Assembly (NCBI RefSeq): GCF_002086155.1
Contig: NZ_MVHE01000036.1
Coordinates: forward strand, 1 to 52,149
Length of the DNA stretch: 52,149 bases
From: Mycobacterium angelicum
Lineage (GTDB): Bacteria; Actinomycetota; Actinomycetes; Mycobacteriales; Mycobacteriaceae
Direction: 5' to 3'
A program made the translations under genes and the position numbers. The notes below the pieces were generated by a model. It was not told the origin of the DNA and did not search any database. It saw only the letters and a list, made by a program, of their open reading frames with translations. This document shows positions 33,975 through 43,245 of this stretch, one piece after another (the stretch's first letter is position 1; each line of letters starts with the position of its first letter).

Positions 33975-35818
33975 CGGATGTCGACCCCCTGCAGGTCCCC
34001 CTGCACCCGCCAGGATTCCAGGATGTCGGCATACTCGGTGGGCCCGCCGAAGAAGAAGCTGCCCTGCCGAGTCTTGGCGTCCGCCTTGCCTTCCCGGTTG
34101 TAATAGCCGGGTGTGCACGATTCGGCCCGCTCGGCGGTCAGCGCCGAGCGCTGTACCACCATGTCGACCCAGGCCGCTTCGGCACCGGCCGAGGCCTCGA
34201 CCTCGGTGACACCGTGTTCGAGCGCCCAGGCGATGATCCACGCGGCGTGGGTGGCCTGCACATCGAGCAGGTAGGGGAAGTTCACCGTCAGCCCCGCCTG
34301 GGCGATGCTTTCGATGAAGCAATTCGGAAAACCGTTGGCACACAAACCGTGAAACGTGCGCACACCGTCGTGCCATCGGTCGGTCAAGGTCATGCCATCG
34401 CGGCCGATCAGCTCGAATCCGGTGCGGCGGCAATAATCAGTACCCACCTCGAAACCCGTTGCGAAGATCAGGCAGTCGAGCTCGTAGCTCACCCCGCCGA
34501 CGACGACGCCGGAATCGGTGATGCGGTCGACGCCGCGCCCGAGAGTGTCGACCAGCGTGACGTTGTCCCGGTTGAAGGTTTGCAGATACTCGTCGTGGAA
34601 GCAGGGCCGTTTGCAGAAGTACCCGTACCAGGGTTTGAGCGCTTCCGCGGTCGCGCGATCGGTCACGATGCCGTCGACGCGGGCCCGGATCTCCTCCATC
34701 TTGGCGAAATCGGCGATCTCGATGTCGCGCGTGCGCTGCTCGGGGCTCACCGACCCGTCGGTGTCGTGGCGCATAACCGGAAGCTTGCGGGTGATGCTCG
34801 TCCAGGCATCGGCGACCAGATCCTCCTCGGCTTGGCCGCCGGCGGTGAGGATCTGGAAATTCTGGATGCGCTGGCGCTGCCAGCCCGGCCGTAATGTGTT
34901 GGCCCACTGCGAATCCGTGGCTGCATTGGCCCGGATGTCGACCGATGACGGAGTGCGCTGAAACACGTAGAGCTGCTGCGCTGCGGCGCCCAGATGCGGA
35001 ACGCATTGCACCGCAGTCGCTCCGGTGCCGATGACGCCGACGCGCTTGTCGGCGAGCTTTTCCAGATGCGCGCCCGTGTACGCGTAGTCCCAGCGGCTGG
35101 TGTGGAACGTATGACCGCCGAACGTGCCGATGCCCGGGATTCCGGGCAGCTTGGGCTTGGCTTGATAGCCGTTGGCCATGGAGACGAACCTGGCCCGCAT
35201 CTCGTCGCCGTGGTTGGTGCGAATGATCCAGCGGGAATCCGTGGCATCCCAACGGATCTCATGCACATCGGTTTGCAGGCAGGCGTCGTGGTACAGGTCG
35301 TAGTGCTCGGCGATGCGGCGGCAGTGCGCGAAGATCTCCGCGCCCCGGGCGTACTTGTCCCTGGGGATGTAGCCCAGCTCCTCGAGCAGCGGCATGTACA
35401 CATAGGACTCGACGTCGCAGGCGATGCCGGGATACCGGTTCCAATACCAGGTACCGCCCACGTCGGCGGCTCTGTCGATCAACCGCACGCTTTTCACGCC
35501 CAGCTCACGCAACCGCGCACCGGTCAGCAGCCCACCGAAGCCGGCGCCGATGACCGCCACGTCCACTTCGTCGGTAAGCGGTTCGCGTGTGAAGCCGGGA
35601 TCGGCCCACGGGTCGTCACCGAAGCGGGCGAAATCGCCGGCGATCTCCACATACTGAGCGATCCCGTCGGGGCGTAGTCGCCTTGCCCGCTCCTCGGCAT
35701 ATTTCTGGCGCAGCGCATCGACGTCCAACGCGCAGCCGATGGTTTCGGTCAAGGCCTCGACTCCCTCTGGATGACCCCGACTAATCAATCGGCCGATCGT
35801 ATCAGGGGAAGATGTCAA
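33971..35818 (-). CDS. Baeyer-Villiger monooxygenase (long form)
   Basis: A 615-residue BVMO with an N-terminal extension of about 85 residues, as in steroid/cyclododecanone-type enzymes. FAD motif AVIGAGFGGLLTGARL, GGTWYWNRYPGIACDVESYV, fingerprint FGGHTFHTSRWDYAYTG, NADPH motif VIGTGATAVQ and FATGFEVGTDYCRRTGFE. The frame begins at a TTG (35818) whose region has no good ribosome binding site, so the exact start is uncertain. It begins 12 bp after the stop of an upstream TetR gene and is coupled to a second BVMO. An ATCGGCCGAT palindrome lies just inside the 5' end. Confidence 0.85.
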   Translation of the reverse strand: MTSSPDTIGRLISRGHPEGVEALTETIGCALDVDALRQKYAEERARRLRPDGIAQYVEIAGDFARFGDDPWADPGFTREPLTDEVDVAVIGAGFGGLLTGARLRELGVKSVRLIDRAADVGGTWYWNRYPGIACDVESYVYMPLLEELGYIPRDKYARGAEIFAHCRRIAEHYDLYHDACLQTDVHEIRWDATDSRWIIRTNHGDEMRARFVSMANGYQAKPKLPGIPGIGTFGGHTFHTSRWDYAYTGAHLEKLADKRVGVIGTGATAVQCVPHLGAAAQQLYVFQRTPSSVDIRANAATDSQWANTLRPGWQRQRIQNFQILTAGGQAEEDLVADAWTSITRKLPVMRHDTDGSVSPEQRTRDIEIADFAKMEEIRARVDGIVTDRATAEALKPWYGYFCKRPCFHDEYLQTFNRDNVTLVDTLGRGVDRITDSGVVVGGVSYELDCLIFATGFEVGTDYCRRTGFELIGRDGMTLTDRWHDGVRTFHGLCANGFPNCFIESIAQAGLTVNFPYLLDVQATHAAWIIAWALEHGVTEVEASAGAEAAWVDMVVQRSALTAERAESCTPGYYNREGKADAKTRQGSFFFGGPTEYADILESWRVQGDLQGVDIR

Positions 35819-35830
35819 CGCCCGGAAAAG

Positions 35831-36484
35831 CTAGGAATTGGCGAACAAAGTGCCGCGGACCAATTCTTTGGCCGAACCCAGCGACGCCTGATATCCCTCC
35901 GGCGGCAACGTCGCCGCCAACTCGGTCAAGCCATACATCAGCGCATAGATCGCCTCGACCGCAGCGTCCGGGTCCGGACTGTCACCGAGCTCACCTCGGC
36001 GGCAGGCGTCGGCAACGACACCTTCGATGATTTCGCGGAATGTCCCAAACCCCGGCTGCATTACGGGGGCCGCCGTCGTGTTCCCGTTTTGCGCGGGCGC
36101 GGATGAATCCGGGATGACCAGATATTCGGCCTGGATGGCCCATTCGAATGCGGCCAGGTCTGGGTATTCACGCATCAAATGACCGCACTCGTCGAGTATC
36201 GCCTCGATTCGCTCGACGATGGTGCCGTCAATGGTGGCGGCCCGGCGAAGCCGTGGCATGGAAGCCTCGGCCCGGGCCGCGATCGTGGCCTTGATCAGTT
36301 CGGATTTGTTCGGAAAGTAGTTGTACAGGCTGGCGCTGGTCACCTTTGCGGTACGGGCGATTTCACGTATGGTTGCCCGGGCGTAGCCGACCTCGGCCAC
36401 ACATTGCATGGTGGCACGAATGATGCGCTGGCGGGTTTCCTCGCCACTCGCGCCAACTGGGCGCCCCAGCTGCGACTGGGTCAT
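35831..36484 (-). CDS. TetR regulator of BVMO operon
   Basis: A 217-residue TetR protein: HTH region TRQRIIRATMQCVAEVGYAR, IREIARTAKVTSASLYNYFP. It is paralogous to the divergent TetR at 36573 (shared LGRPVGA-GEETR, CVAEVGY, ATIREIAR, PPE-YQASL-S-K-L-RGTLFA). It is the first gene of the leftward operon with two BVMOs. The 88-bp gap between the paralogues holds two tandem palindromes that either or both may bind. Confidence 0.87.
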   Translation of the reverse strand: MTQSQLGRPVGASGEETRQRIIRATMQCVAEVGYARATIREIARTAKVTSASLYNYFPNKSELIKATIAARAEASMPRLRRAATIDGTIVERIEAILDECGHLMREYPDLAAFEWAIQAEYLVIPDSSAPAQNGNTTAAPVMQPGFGTFREIIEGVVADACRRGELGDSPDPDAAVEAIYALMYGLTELAATLPPEGYQASLGSAKELVRGTLFANS

Positions 36485-36504
36485 TGTGGTTGTGTCCTCA
36501 CCCG

Positions 36505-36541
36505 TCGAATATATTCGACTCGAATATATTCGACTGATCAG
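36505..36541. promoter_or_regulatory. Tandem 14-bp palindromes between divergent TetR genes
   Basis: The perfect palindrome TCGAATATATTCGA occurs at 36505-36518 and again at 36520-36533, one base apart (15-bp period). A further CTGATCAG palindrome follows at 36534-36541. The AT-rich block stands out in this GC-rich DNA and lies 20 bp from one ATG and 40 bp from the other. It is a likely shared operator overlapping both promoters. Confidence 0.75.
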
Positions 36542-36572
36542 TTAATTTCGGCGACGGTTAGGGGTTCGCGGC

Positions 36573-37190
36573 ATGACCGTCGGCTCGTCTCAAGCGGGAG
36601 CTCAGCTGGGCCGGCCTGTCGGCGCTGTCGGCGAGGAAACTCGCCGGCGCATCACCACTGCCGCCATGCGGTGCGTGGCCGAGGTCGGGTACTCGCAGGC
36701 GACCATCCGGGAGATCGCCCGGGCCGCCGATATGACCAGCGGCAGTTTGTATCACTACTTCCCGAACAAGGCCGAACTGCTCAAGGCGACCGGTCAGGAG
36801 ATCGAAGACATCGTGTTGCCGCGACTGCGTGCCGCCGCCGCACGATCCGATGATGTCGTCGACCGACTCGGCGCCGTGCTGGACGAGTCGAAACTGCTGA
36901 TGCACGACTATCCCTATTTGGCCGCATTCTTGCGGGCGCTGCGCGCCGAAGGCACTGCCCAGTCGCGGCGCGGGGGGCCCAACTACCCGGGTTCGCGCGC
37001 GCTGCGGGAAGTGGTCAACGAAATCGTCGGGCCCGAAACCCGCCACGTGGCCGCGGTGGAGGCAATCTGTGCGCTCACGCGCGGCCTGTCCGAACAGGCC
37101 GCCAACCTGCCTCCGGAGGCCTATCAGGCCAGCCTGGAGTCGGTCAAGAAGCTCATCAGGGGCACGCTATTCGCCGGGGTCAACCCGTAA
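36573..37190 (+). CDS. TetR regulator, paralogue of the divergent TetR
   Basis: A 205-residue TetR protein: TRRRITTAAMRCVAEVGYSQ, IREIARAADMTSGSLYHYFP. N-terminal and C-terminal ends are highly similar to the 35831-36484 protein, but the middle ligand region differs and is shorter, suggesting duplication followed by change of effector. No enzyme gene follows on its strand; the next gene is a convergent TetR whose 3' end overlaps by 24 bp. Confidence 0.85.
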   Translation: MTVGSSQAGAQLGRPVGAVGEETRRRITTAAMRCVAEVGYSQATIREIARAADMTSGSLYHYFPNKAELLKATGQEIEDIVLPRLRAAAARSDDVVDRLGAVLDESKLLMHDYPYLAAFLRALRAEGTAQSRRGGPNYPGSRALREVVNEIVGPETRHVAAVEAICALTRGLSEQAANLPPEAYQASLESVKKLIRGTLFAGVNP

Positions 37191-37853
37191 CGGCGTGCGC
37201 AGCCGCTCCAGCCCGGCGACGATGAGTTCCAACCCGAAGGTGAACTCGTCGGCCAGCGGGACGGGAAGTTCGGCGGCGACGGCGACTACCGAGGGATAGC
37301 GGTCGGCGTCCAGTTCCCGGAAAGCGGCGGACAATTCAGCATCCTCAGCGTCGGTCTCGGCCGAGCCGGAAAGCTGGATCGCGAAGCCGAGCACATAACG
37401 GACCAGCGTGGCGTAGGTGTGCGCGGCGATGGCCCGCGGGAATCCGTTGTCGAGCAGGACGGCCAGCACGAGTTCCCGCCGGGCCATCGCATTGGGTCCG
37501 ATTGGAACGTGCCCGATCAACAACGGCGCGACGTTGCCGTGCCGCGCCAGAGCCTCAAACATGCCCTGGGCGAACGAGATACAGGCCTGCTCCCAGTGCA
37601 GTCCGGCCATCTCAGCGTTCTTGAGGTCGACTTCGCCGAGCATGCGGTCGACCACCTGGGCGACGAGTTCATTGCGGCTGGCGAAGTGGCGGTAGAGGGT
37701 TGCGGTGCCCGACCCCAGTTGTTGCGCCAACGACCGCATGGAAAGGGCATCGGCACCGCGCTCGTCGACGAGCTCGAGGGCGGCGTCGAGTATCCGGTCC
37801 AGGGGTATGGCCGGCCGCCCGCGGGACCGGCCAGGGGCTTGCACGTTATCCAT
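37167..37853 (-). CDS. TetR regulator
   Basis: A 228-residue TetR protein from ATG 37853 (frame open to 37937). It has RGRPAIPLDRILDAALELVD, then GADALSMRSLAQQLGSGTAT and LYRHFASRNELVAQV, typical of the TetR_C/TetR-class with a longer C-terminal domain. It is divergent from a PPOX-type flavin/F420 protein, and the CGTAATTACG palindrome at 37916-37925 lies between them. Confidence 0.85.
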   Translation of the reverse strand: MDNVQAPGRSRGRPAIPLDRILDAALELVDERGADALSMRSLAQQLGSGTATLYRHFASRNELVAQVVDRMLGEVDLKNAEMAGLHWEQACISFAQGMFEALARHGNVAPLLIGHVPIGPNAMARRELVLAVLLDNGFPRAIAAHTYATLVRYVLGFAIQLSGSAETDAEDAELSAAFRELDADRYPSVVAVAAELPVPLADEFTFGLELIVAGLERLRTPLRVDPGE

Positions 37854-37915
37854 CGAGGTCCATTCGGGTCCACTTGCCGCTTGACACGGCCGAGCAATTT
37901 TGGACACACTGTATC

Positions 37916-37925
37916 CGTAATTACG
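37916..37925. promoter_or_regulatory. CGTAATTACG palindrome, possible operator
   Basis: A perfect 10-bp palindrome in the 109-bp gap between the divergent TetR and PPOX genes, 38 bp before the PPOX start. It is short, so chance cannot be excluded; the position is what suggests an operator. Confidence 0.35.
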
Positions 37926-37962
37926 CCGGGGAATCAACCCTCTGACAGCGAGGACGTTTCAC

Positions 37963-38517
37963 ATGCTTCTCCCTCTAGCCGCAGAACCGTTCACCGCGCC
38001 GACGGACCGCGACATGCTGCCGTCCGAGCGACGGGAATTCGTACGTACCCACCGCACCTGCGTGTTCGGCTATCGCCGCCGTAACGATGGCCCCGGCATG
38101 TCGGTCGTCTATTACGTCCCCACCGACGACGACGAACTGCTGGTATCCACCATGGCCGGGCGCGGCAAGGCCCGCGTGATCGAGCGCGACGGCAAGATCA
38201 GCCTGTGCGTCCTGGACGAGCGGTGGCCGTTTACTTATCTGCAGGTCTACGCCGACGCGACCCTCGACCGGGACCGCGATCTCGCGGTGGACGTGATGAT
38301 GGCGGTGGCCGGCCGGATGTCGGGCCAGCCACTCGGCGAGGAGGCGCGCCCGTCGGTAGCGGCGATGTGCGAAAAAGAGAACCGGGTGGCGATCCGCTGT
38401 CGGCCCTACGAGACGTTCGCGACGCCGCCGCGCCACCTACACCGCAATGACCAGGTGCGGGAACTGAGCCATTGGGTATCCGGCGTCGTGCCGTGGGACG
38501 CCGGCGACCCGGCTTGA
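37963..38517 (+). CDS. PPOX-class (pyridoxamine 5'-phosphate oxidase-like) flavin/F420 protein
   Basis: A 184-residue split-barrel protein. Supporting segments are SERREFVRTHRTCVFGYRRR, LLVSTMAGRGKARVIERDGK, ISLCVLDERWPFTYLQVYAD and the terminal HW motif VRELSHWVSGVVPW. Members bind FMN, F420 or haem and reduce or protect against small molecules. Likely controlled by the divergent TetR. Confidence 0.75.
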   Translation: MLLPLAAEPFTAPTDRDMLPSERREFVRTHRTCVFGYRRRNDGPGMSVVYYVPTDDDELLVSTMAGRGKARVIERDGKISLCVLDERWPFTYLQVYADATLDRDRDLAVDVMMAVAGRMSGQPLGEEARPSVAAMCEKENRVAIRCRPYETFATPPRHLHRNDQVRELSHWVSGVVPWDAGDPA

Positions 38518-38518
38518 C

Positions 38519-38992
38519 CTACTTCTCGGCGTACCGCTCACGCAGCTTGGCCAGGGTCGCCTCGATGCCCTTTGCGTTGGCCTTCGCGAAACCCATCCGC
38601 TCGTAGTACTTCAGCTTGTTCTTGAGCATGCCCGCATCGTGGTAGTCGAACGTCTCGGTGACCCGGGTAAGCGTGGGCGAGAGCGACTCGAATTCCCACC
38701 GCCAGCGATGCCCCAGCGGGTGGCGCCATTCCACCAATTCATAAGGCTTGAAGGCGGTCACCGTGCTGGTGATGCGGTATGGCAGGCCGAACATCCGCAT
38801 CTTGGTCGAAAACTTAGATCCCTCAACGAGATTCGCCGGGGCATCGATGTTGTCCCGGACCGTTCCCGAGCCGTCCAGCTCACTGTGGCGCCGGGGATCC
38901 GCGGCGATCGCGAACAATTCGGCCGCCGGCGCGGCCACTTCAGTCCGGCGGCTGATTCGCCGGGGTCCTCTGTCGACAACTATGACTGTCAT
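38519..38992 (-). CDS. SRPBCC (START/polyketide cyclase-like) family protein
   Basis: A 157-residue lipid-binding-fold protein: ISRRTEVAAPAAELFAIAAD, RRHSELDGSGTVRDNIDAP, VEWRHPLGHRWRWEFES, TRVTETFDYHDAGMLKNKL and a Lys-rich C-terminus. Members bind hydrophobic ligands; the role is unknown. The frame extends to 39319 across the ctpV promoter, which argues for the ATG at 38992 (or 39013). It is divergent from the copper ATPase gene, 93 bp apart, and could respond to the same regulator. Confidence 0.75.
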   Translation of the reverse strand: MTVIVVDRGPRRISRRTEVAAPAAELFAIAADPRRHSELDGSGTVRDNIDAPANLVEGSKFSTKMRMFGLPYRITSTVTAFKPYELVEWRHPLGHRWRWEFESLSPTLTRVTETFDYHDAGMLKNKLKYYERMGFAKANAKGIEATLAKLRERYAEK

Positions 38993-39049
38993 TGGGAGAA
39001 ATCTACTCGGCATTTTCCGGTTCTGGCCGCCCAGACCGGATGCCGCCTC

Positions 39050-39083
39050 TTGACGTATATACCCCATGGGGGTATATACGTCA
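39050..39083 (+). promoter_or_regulatory. CsoR/RicR-type operator covering a leaderless promoter
   Basis: Perfect 15-bp arms TGACGTATATACCCC (39051-39065) and GGGGTATATACGTCA (39069-39083) flank ATG. The core TACCCC-N3-GGGGTA resembles the GC-rich palindromes bound by Cu(I)-sensing CsoR/RicR proteins. TTGACG (39050-39055) and TATATA (39073-39078) are 17 bp apart and form a good sigma-A promoter wholly inside the repeat. The expected start site is at or next to the ATG at 39086. No csoR gene is in the window. Confidence 0.8.
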
Positions 39084-39085
39084 TT

Positions 39086-41368
<2,283 letters not shown>

Positions 41369-41457
41369 ATGGCCGACCCTCCCGTCGTCAGCAGGGCATA
41401 TCGCCCCTGGTAATGGTACGGTTCGCTGCTGTGGTGTCGTCGTTAGTCAGGCTAGGC

Positions 41458-41473
41458 GCCCCGTGCGCGGGGC
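41458..41473. terminator. GC-rich hairpin after ctpV
   Basis: GCCCCG and CGGGGC (6-bp arms) with a TGCG loop, 90 bp after the ctpV stop and 38 bp before the deacetylase ATG. There is no T-run, as is common in mycobacteria. It could equally be a leader hairpin of the next gene. Confidence 0.35.
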
Positions 41474-41510
41474 TGTCTGGTTCGAGGCGCACCGGAATTG
41501 CGGCCGTCAC

Positions 41511-42335
41511 ATGTCCGAGCTGAATCGACGTCGTTTCCTGGGCTCGCTCGCCGCAACCACTGTCGTCGCGGTGGGCGCCGCTCGGTGCATGGTCGATCCC
41601 CAGCCGCGGACATTCGCGCAGACTCCGGCGGGGGCCGCCGGCGCCGCTCCGACGTCCGGTCCGACCGTCGCGGGTCTGTTGCCACCACCGTCGCCCACCA
41701 CGCGGGTCCGGCTCCCCGGTGGCGGTGTGCTCAACCAGCTGCCCGGCAAAGGTGACCTGCTGGCGCTGACCGTCGACGACGGCGTCAACTCCGAAGTGGT
41801 GCGCGCCTACACCCAGTTCGCCAAGGACACCGGTATCCGGCTCACCTTCTTCGTCAACGGGACGTACGACTCCTGGACGGACAACCTGGCGATACTTCGG
41901 CCGTTGGTCGACTCCGGACAGATCCAGTTGGGCAACCACACCTGGTCGCATCCGGATCTGACCACGCTGACGAAAAGCGATATCGCCCAGCAACTCAAGC
42001 GCAACGACGACTTCCTCAAGAAGACTTATGGCGTTGGGGCTAAACCCTATTGGCGTCCGCCGTATGCCAAGCACAATGCGACGGTTGACGCGGTGGCGGC
42101 CGAATTCGGTTATACCGTACCGGTTTTGTGGTCGGGATCGCTGTCGGATTCGACGTTGATCACCGAGGAATACATCGTGAAGATGGCTGACCAGTACTTC
42201 ACCCCGCAGGCCATCGTGATCGGGCACCTCAATCACTTGCCGGTTACGCACGTCTACCCGCAACTCGTCGATATCATCCGCGAGCGCAACCTACGCACTG
42301 TCACCCTCAACGATGTGTTCCTCAAAACGCCGTAG
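41511..42335 (+). CDS. Tat-exported polysaccharide deacetylase
   Basis: A 274-residue protein. A twin-arginine signal is clear (NRRRFLGSLAATTVVAVGAA), followed by a Pro/Ala-rich linker (about 30-75) and a NodB-type deacetylase domain with TVDDGV (metal and catalytic Asp), HTWSHPD (metal His pair) and RPPYAKH. It probably removes acetyl groups from a cell-wall or capsular polymer. The AARC at the end of the signal is not a proper lipobox. The ATG at 41511 begins the signal peptide. Confidence 0.87.
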   Translation: MSELNRRRFLGSLAATTVVAVGAARCMVDPQPRTFAQTPAGAAGAAPTSGPTVAGLLPPPSPTTRVRLPGGGVLNQLPGKGDLLALTVDDGVNSEVVRAYTQFAKDTGIRLTFFVNGTYDSWTDNLAILRPLVDSGQIQLGNHTWSHPDLTTLTKSDIAQQLKRNDDFLKKTYGVGAKPYWRPPYAKHNATVDAVAAEFGYTVPVLWSGSLSDSTLITEEYIVKMADQYFTPQAIVIGHLNHLPVTHVYPQLVDIIRERNLRTVTLNDVFLKTP

Positions 42336-42379
42336 CGCTTCGGGTAGGGCTTCGGCGAGGGCACAATACGTTCCCAACA

Positions 42380-42419
42380 GCGATAGCACGGGCGATATCA
42401 CGATCACGGGCGATATTGG
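42380..42419. repeat. GCGATATCGC-type palindrome repeats (degenerate)
   Basis: GCGATAGCAC (42380-42389), 2 bp (GG), GCGATATCAC (42392-42401), then GCGATATTGG at 42410-42419. The first two units keep the 10-2-10 spacing seen at 19062 and 26959. It lies in a 145-bp gap between convergent genes. Confidence 0.55.
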
Positions 42420-42480
42420 GCATCTTCGGCGTTGGCAGCCGGTAGCCCGACACGCAGGTCGGCGGCGACCCACCGATCGC

Positions 42481-43245
42481 TCACCACGTCTGTTCGGCCG
42501 CGCGCACCAGCATGTGGTTGACCGCCACGCGGCGATCACGCGTCACCATGTAGAGCACCGCATCGGCGATATCCTGCGGGCGCAGCTTGACCATGCCCGC
42601 CGTCTGCCGGTCGAACGCTTCCCGCGAGGGTGCGGCCAGGTGGTCGAAGATCTCGGTATCCACGGTGCCCGGACCCACCACTCCGACGCGCACCCGCTTG
42701 CCGAGCACCTCCTGGCGAATGCCCTCGCTAAAGGCGTTGATGCCGAATTTGGTGAGTGAGTAGACCGCGGTCCCGGGCCGGGCCACCCACCCGGCGGTGG
42801 AACTGACGGTGACCAGATCGGCCACCCCGCGCGGTGAGTCGGCGGCCGCGCCGATCAGATGCGGCAGTGCCGCGCGTGTGGTGTAGAGAACCCCATGCAC
42901 GTTGACGGCCACCAGGTCATCCCAGTCCTGCAGCTGCGCCTCGGCCGCATTGCCCATTCGGATCAGCCCGGCATTGTTCACCAGAGTGTCGAGACGTCCC
43001 AACTCGGCAACGGTGCGCTCAACGGCAGCGGCTACCTGTGCGGCATCCGTAACGTCTGCGGGCACGACAAGTGCAGTGCCCCCGGCAGATTCGATATCGG
43101 ACTTCAGGTCCTGTAGCCGATCGGCTCTGCGCGCCAGCAACGCGACCGCGGCACCCTGCCCGGCGAGCGCCTTGGCCGTCGCCGCGCCGATGCCGCTGCT
43201 CGCGCCGGTCACCAGCGCCGCGGTATCGGCCAGCGTCGCCGTCAC
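42481..43245 (-). CDS. SDR family oxidoreductase
   Basis: A 254-residue classical SDR: TGASSGIG, VPADVTD, NNAGLIRMGNAAE, VTVSSTAGW (Ser) and Y-x3-K in AVYSLTKFG. It lies at the end of the minus-strand catabolic operon; its GTG start overlaps the CoA-transferase stop (GTGA at 43242-43245). The substrate is unknown; a hydroxyacyl or alcohol oxidation step in the same pathway is the natural guess. Confidence 0.87.
   Translation of the reverse strand: MTATLADTAALVTGASSGIGAATAKALAGQGAAVALLARRADRLQDLKSDIESAGGTALVVPADVTDAAQVAAAVERTVAELGRLDTLVNNAGLIRMGNAAEAQLQDWDDLVAVNVHGVLYTTRAALPHLIGAAADSPRGVADLVTVSSTAGWVARPGTAVYSLTKFGINAFSEGIRQEVLGKRVRVGVVGPGTVDTEIFDHLAAPSREAFDRQTAGMVKLRPQDIADAVLYMVTRDRRVAVNHMLVRAAEQTW

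Noticed and set aside
35786..35800. ATCGGCCGAT palindrome inside the 5' end of the long BVMO as an operator
   Set aside because: It is short, inside the coding frame and within an operon, so chance is a sufficient explanation.
38639..39085. N-terminal extension of the CtpV-like protein by 149 residues
   Set aside because: It would run through the opposite SRPBCC gene and through the promoter/operator; the ATG at 39086 starts directly before the HMA domain.
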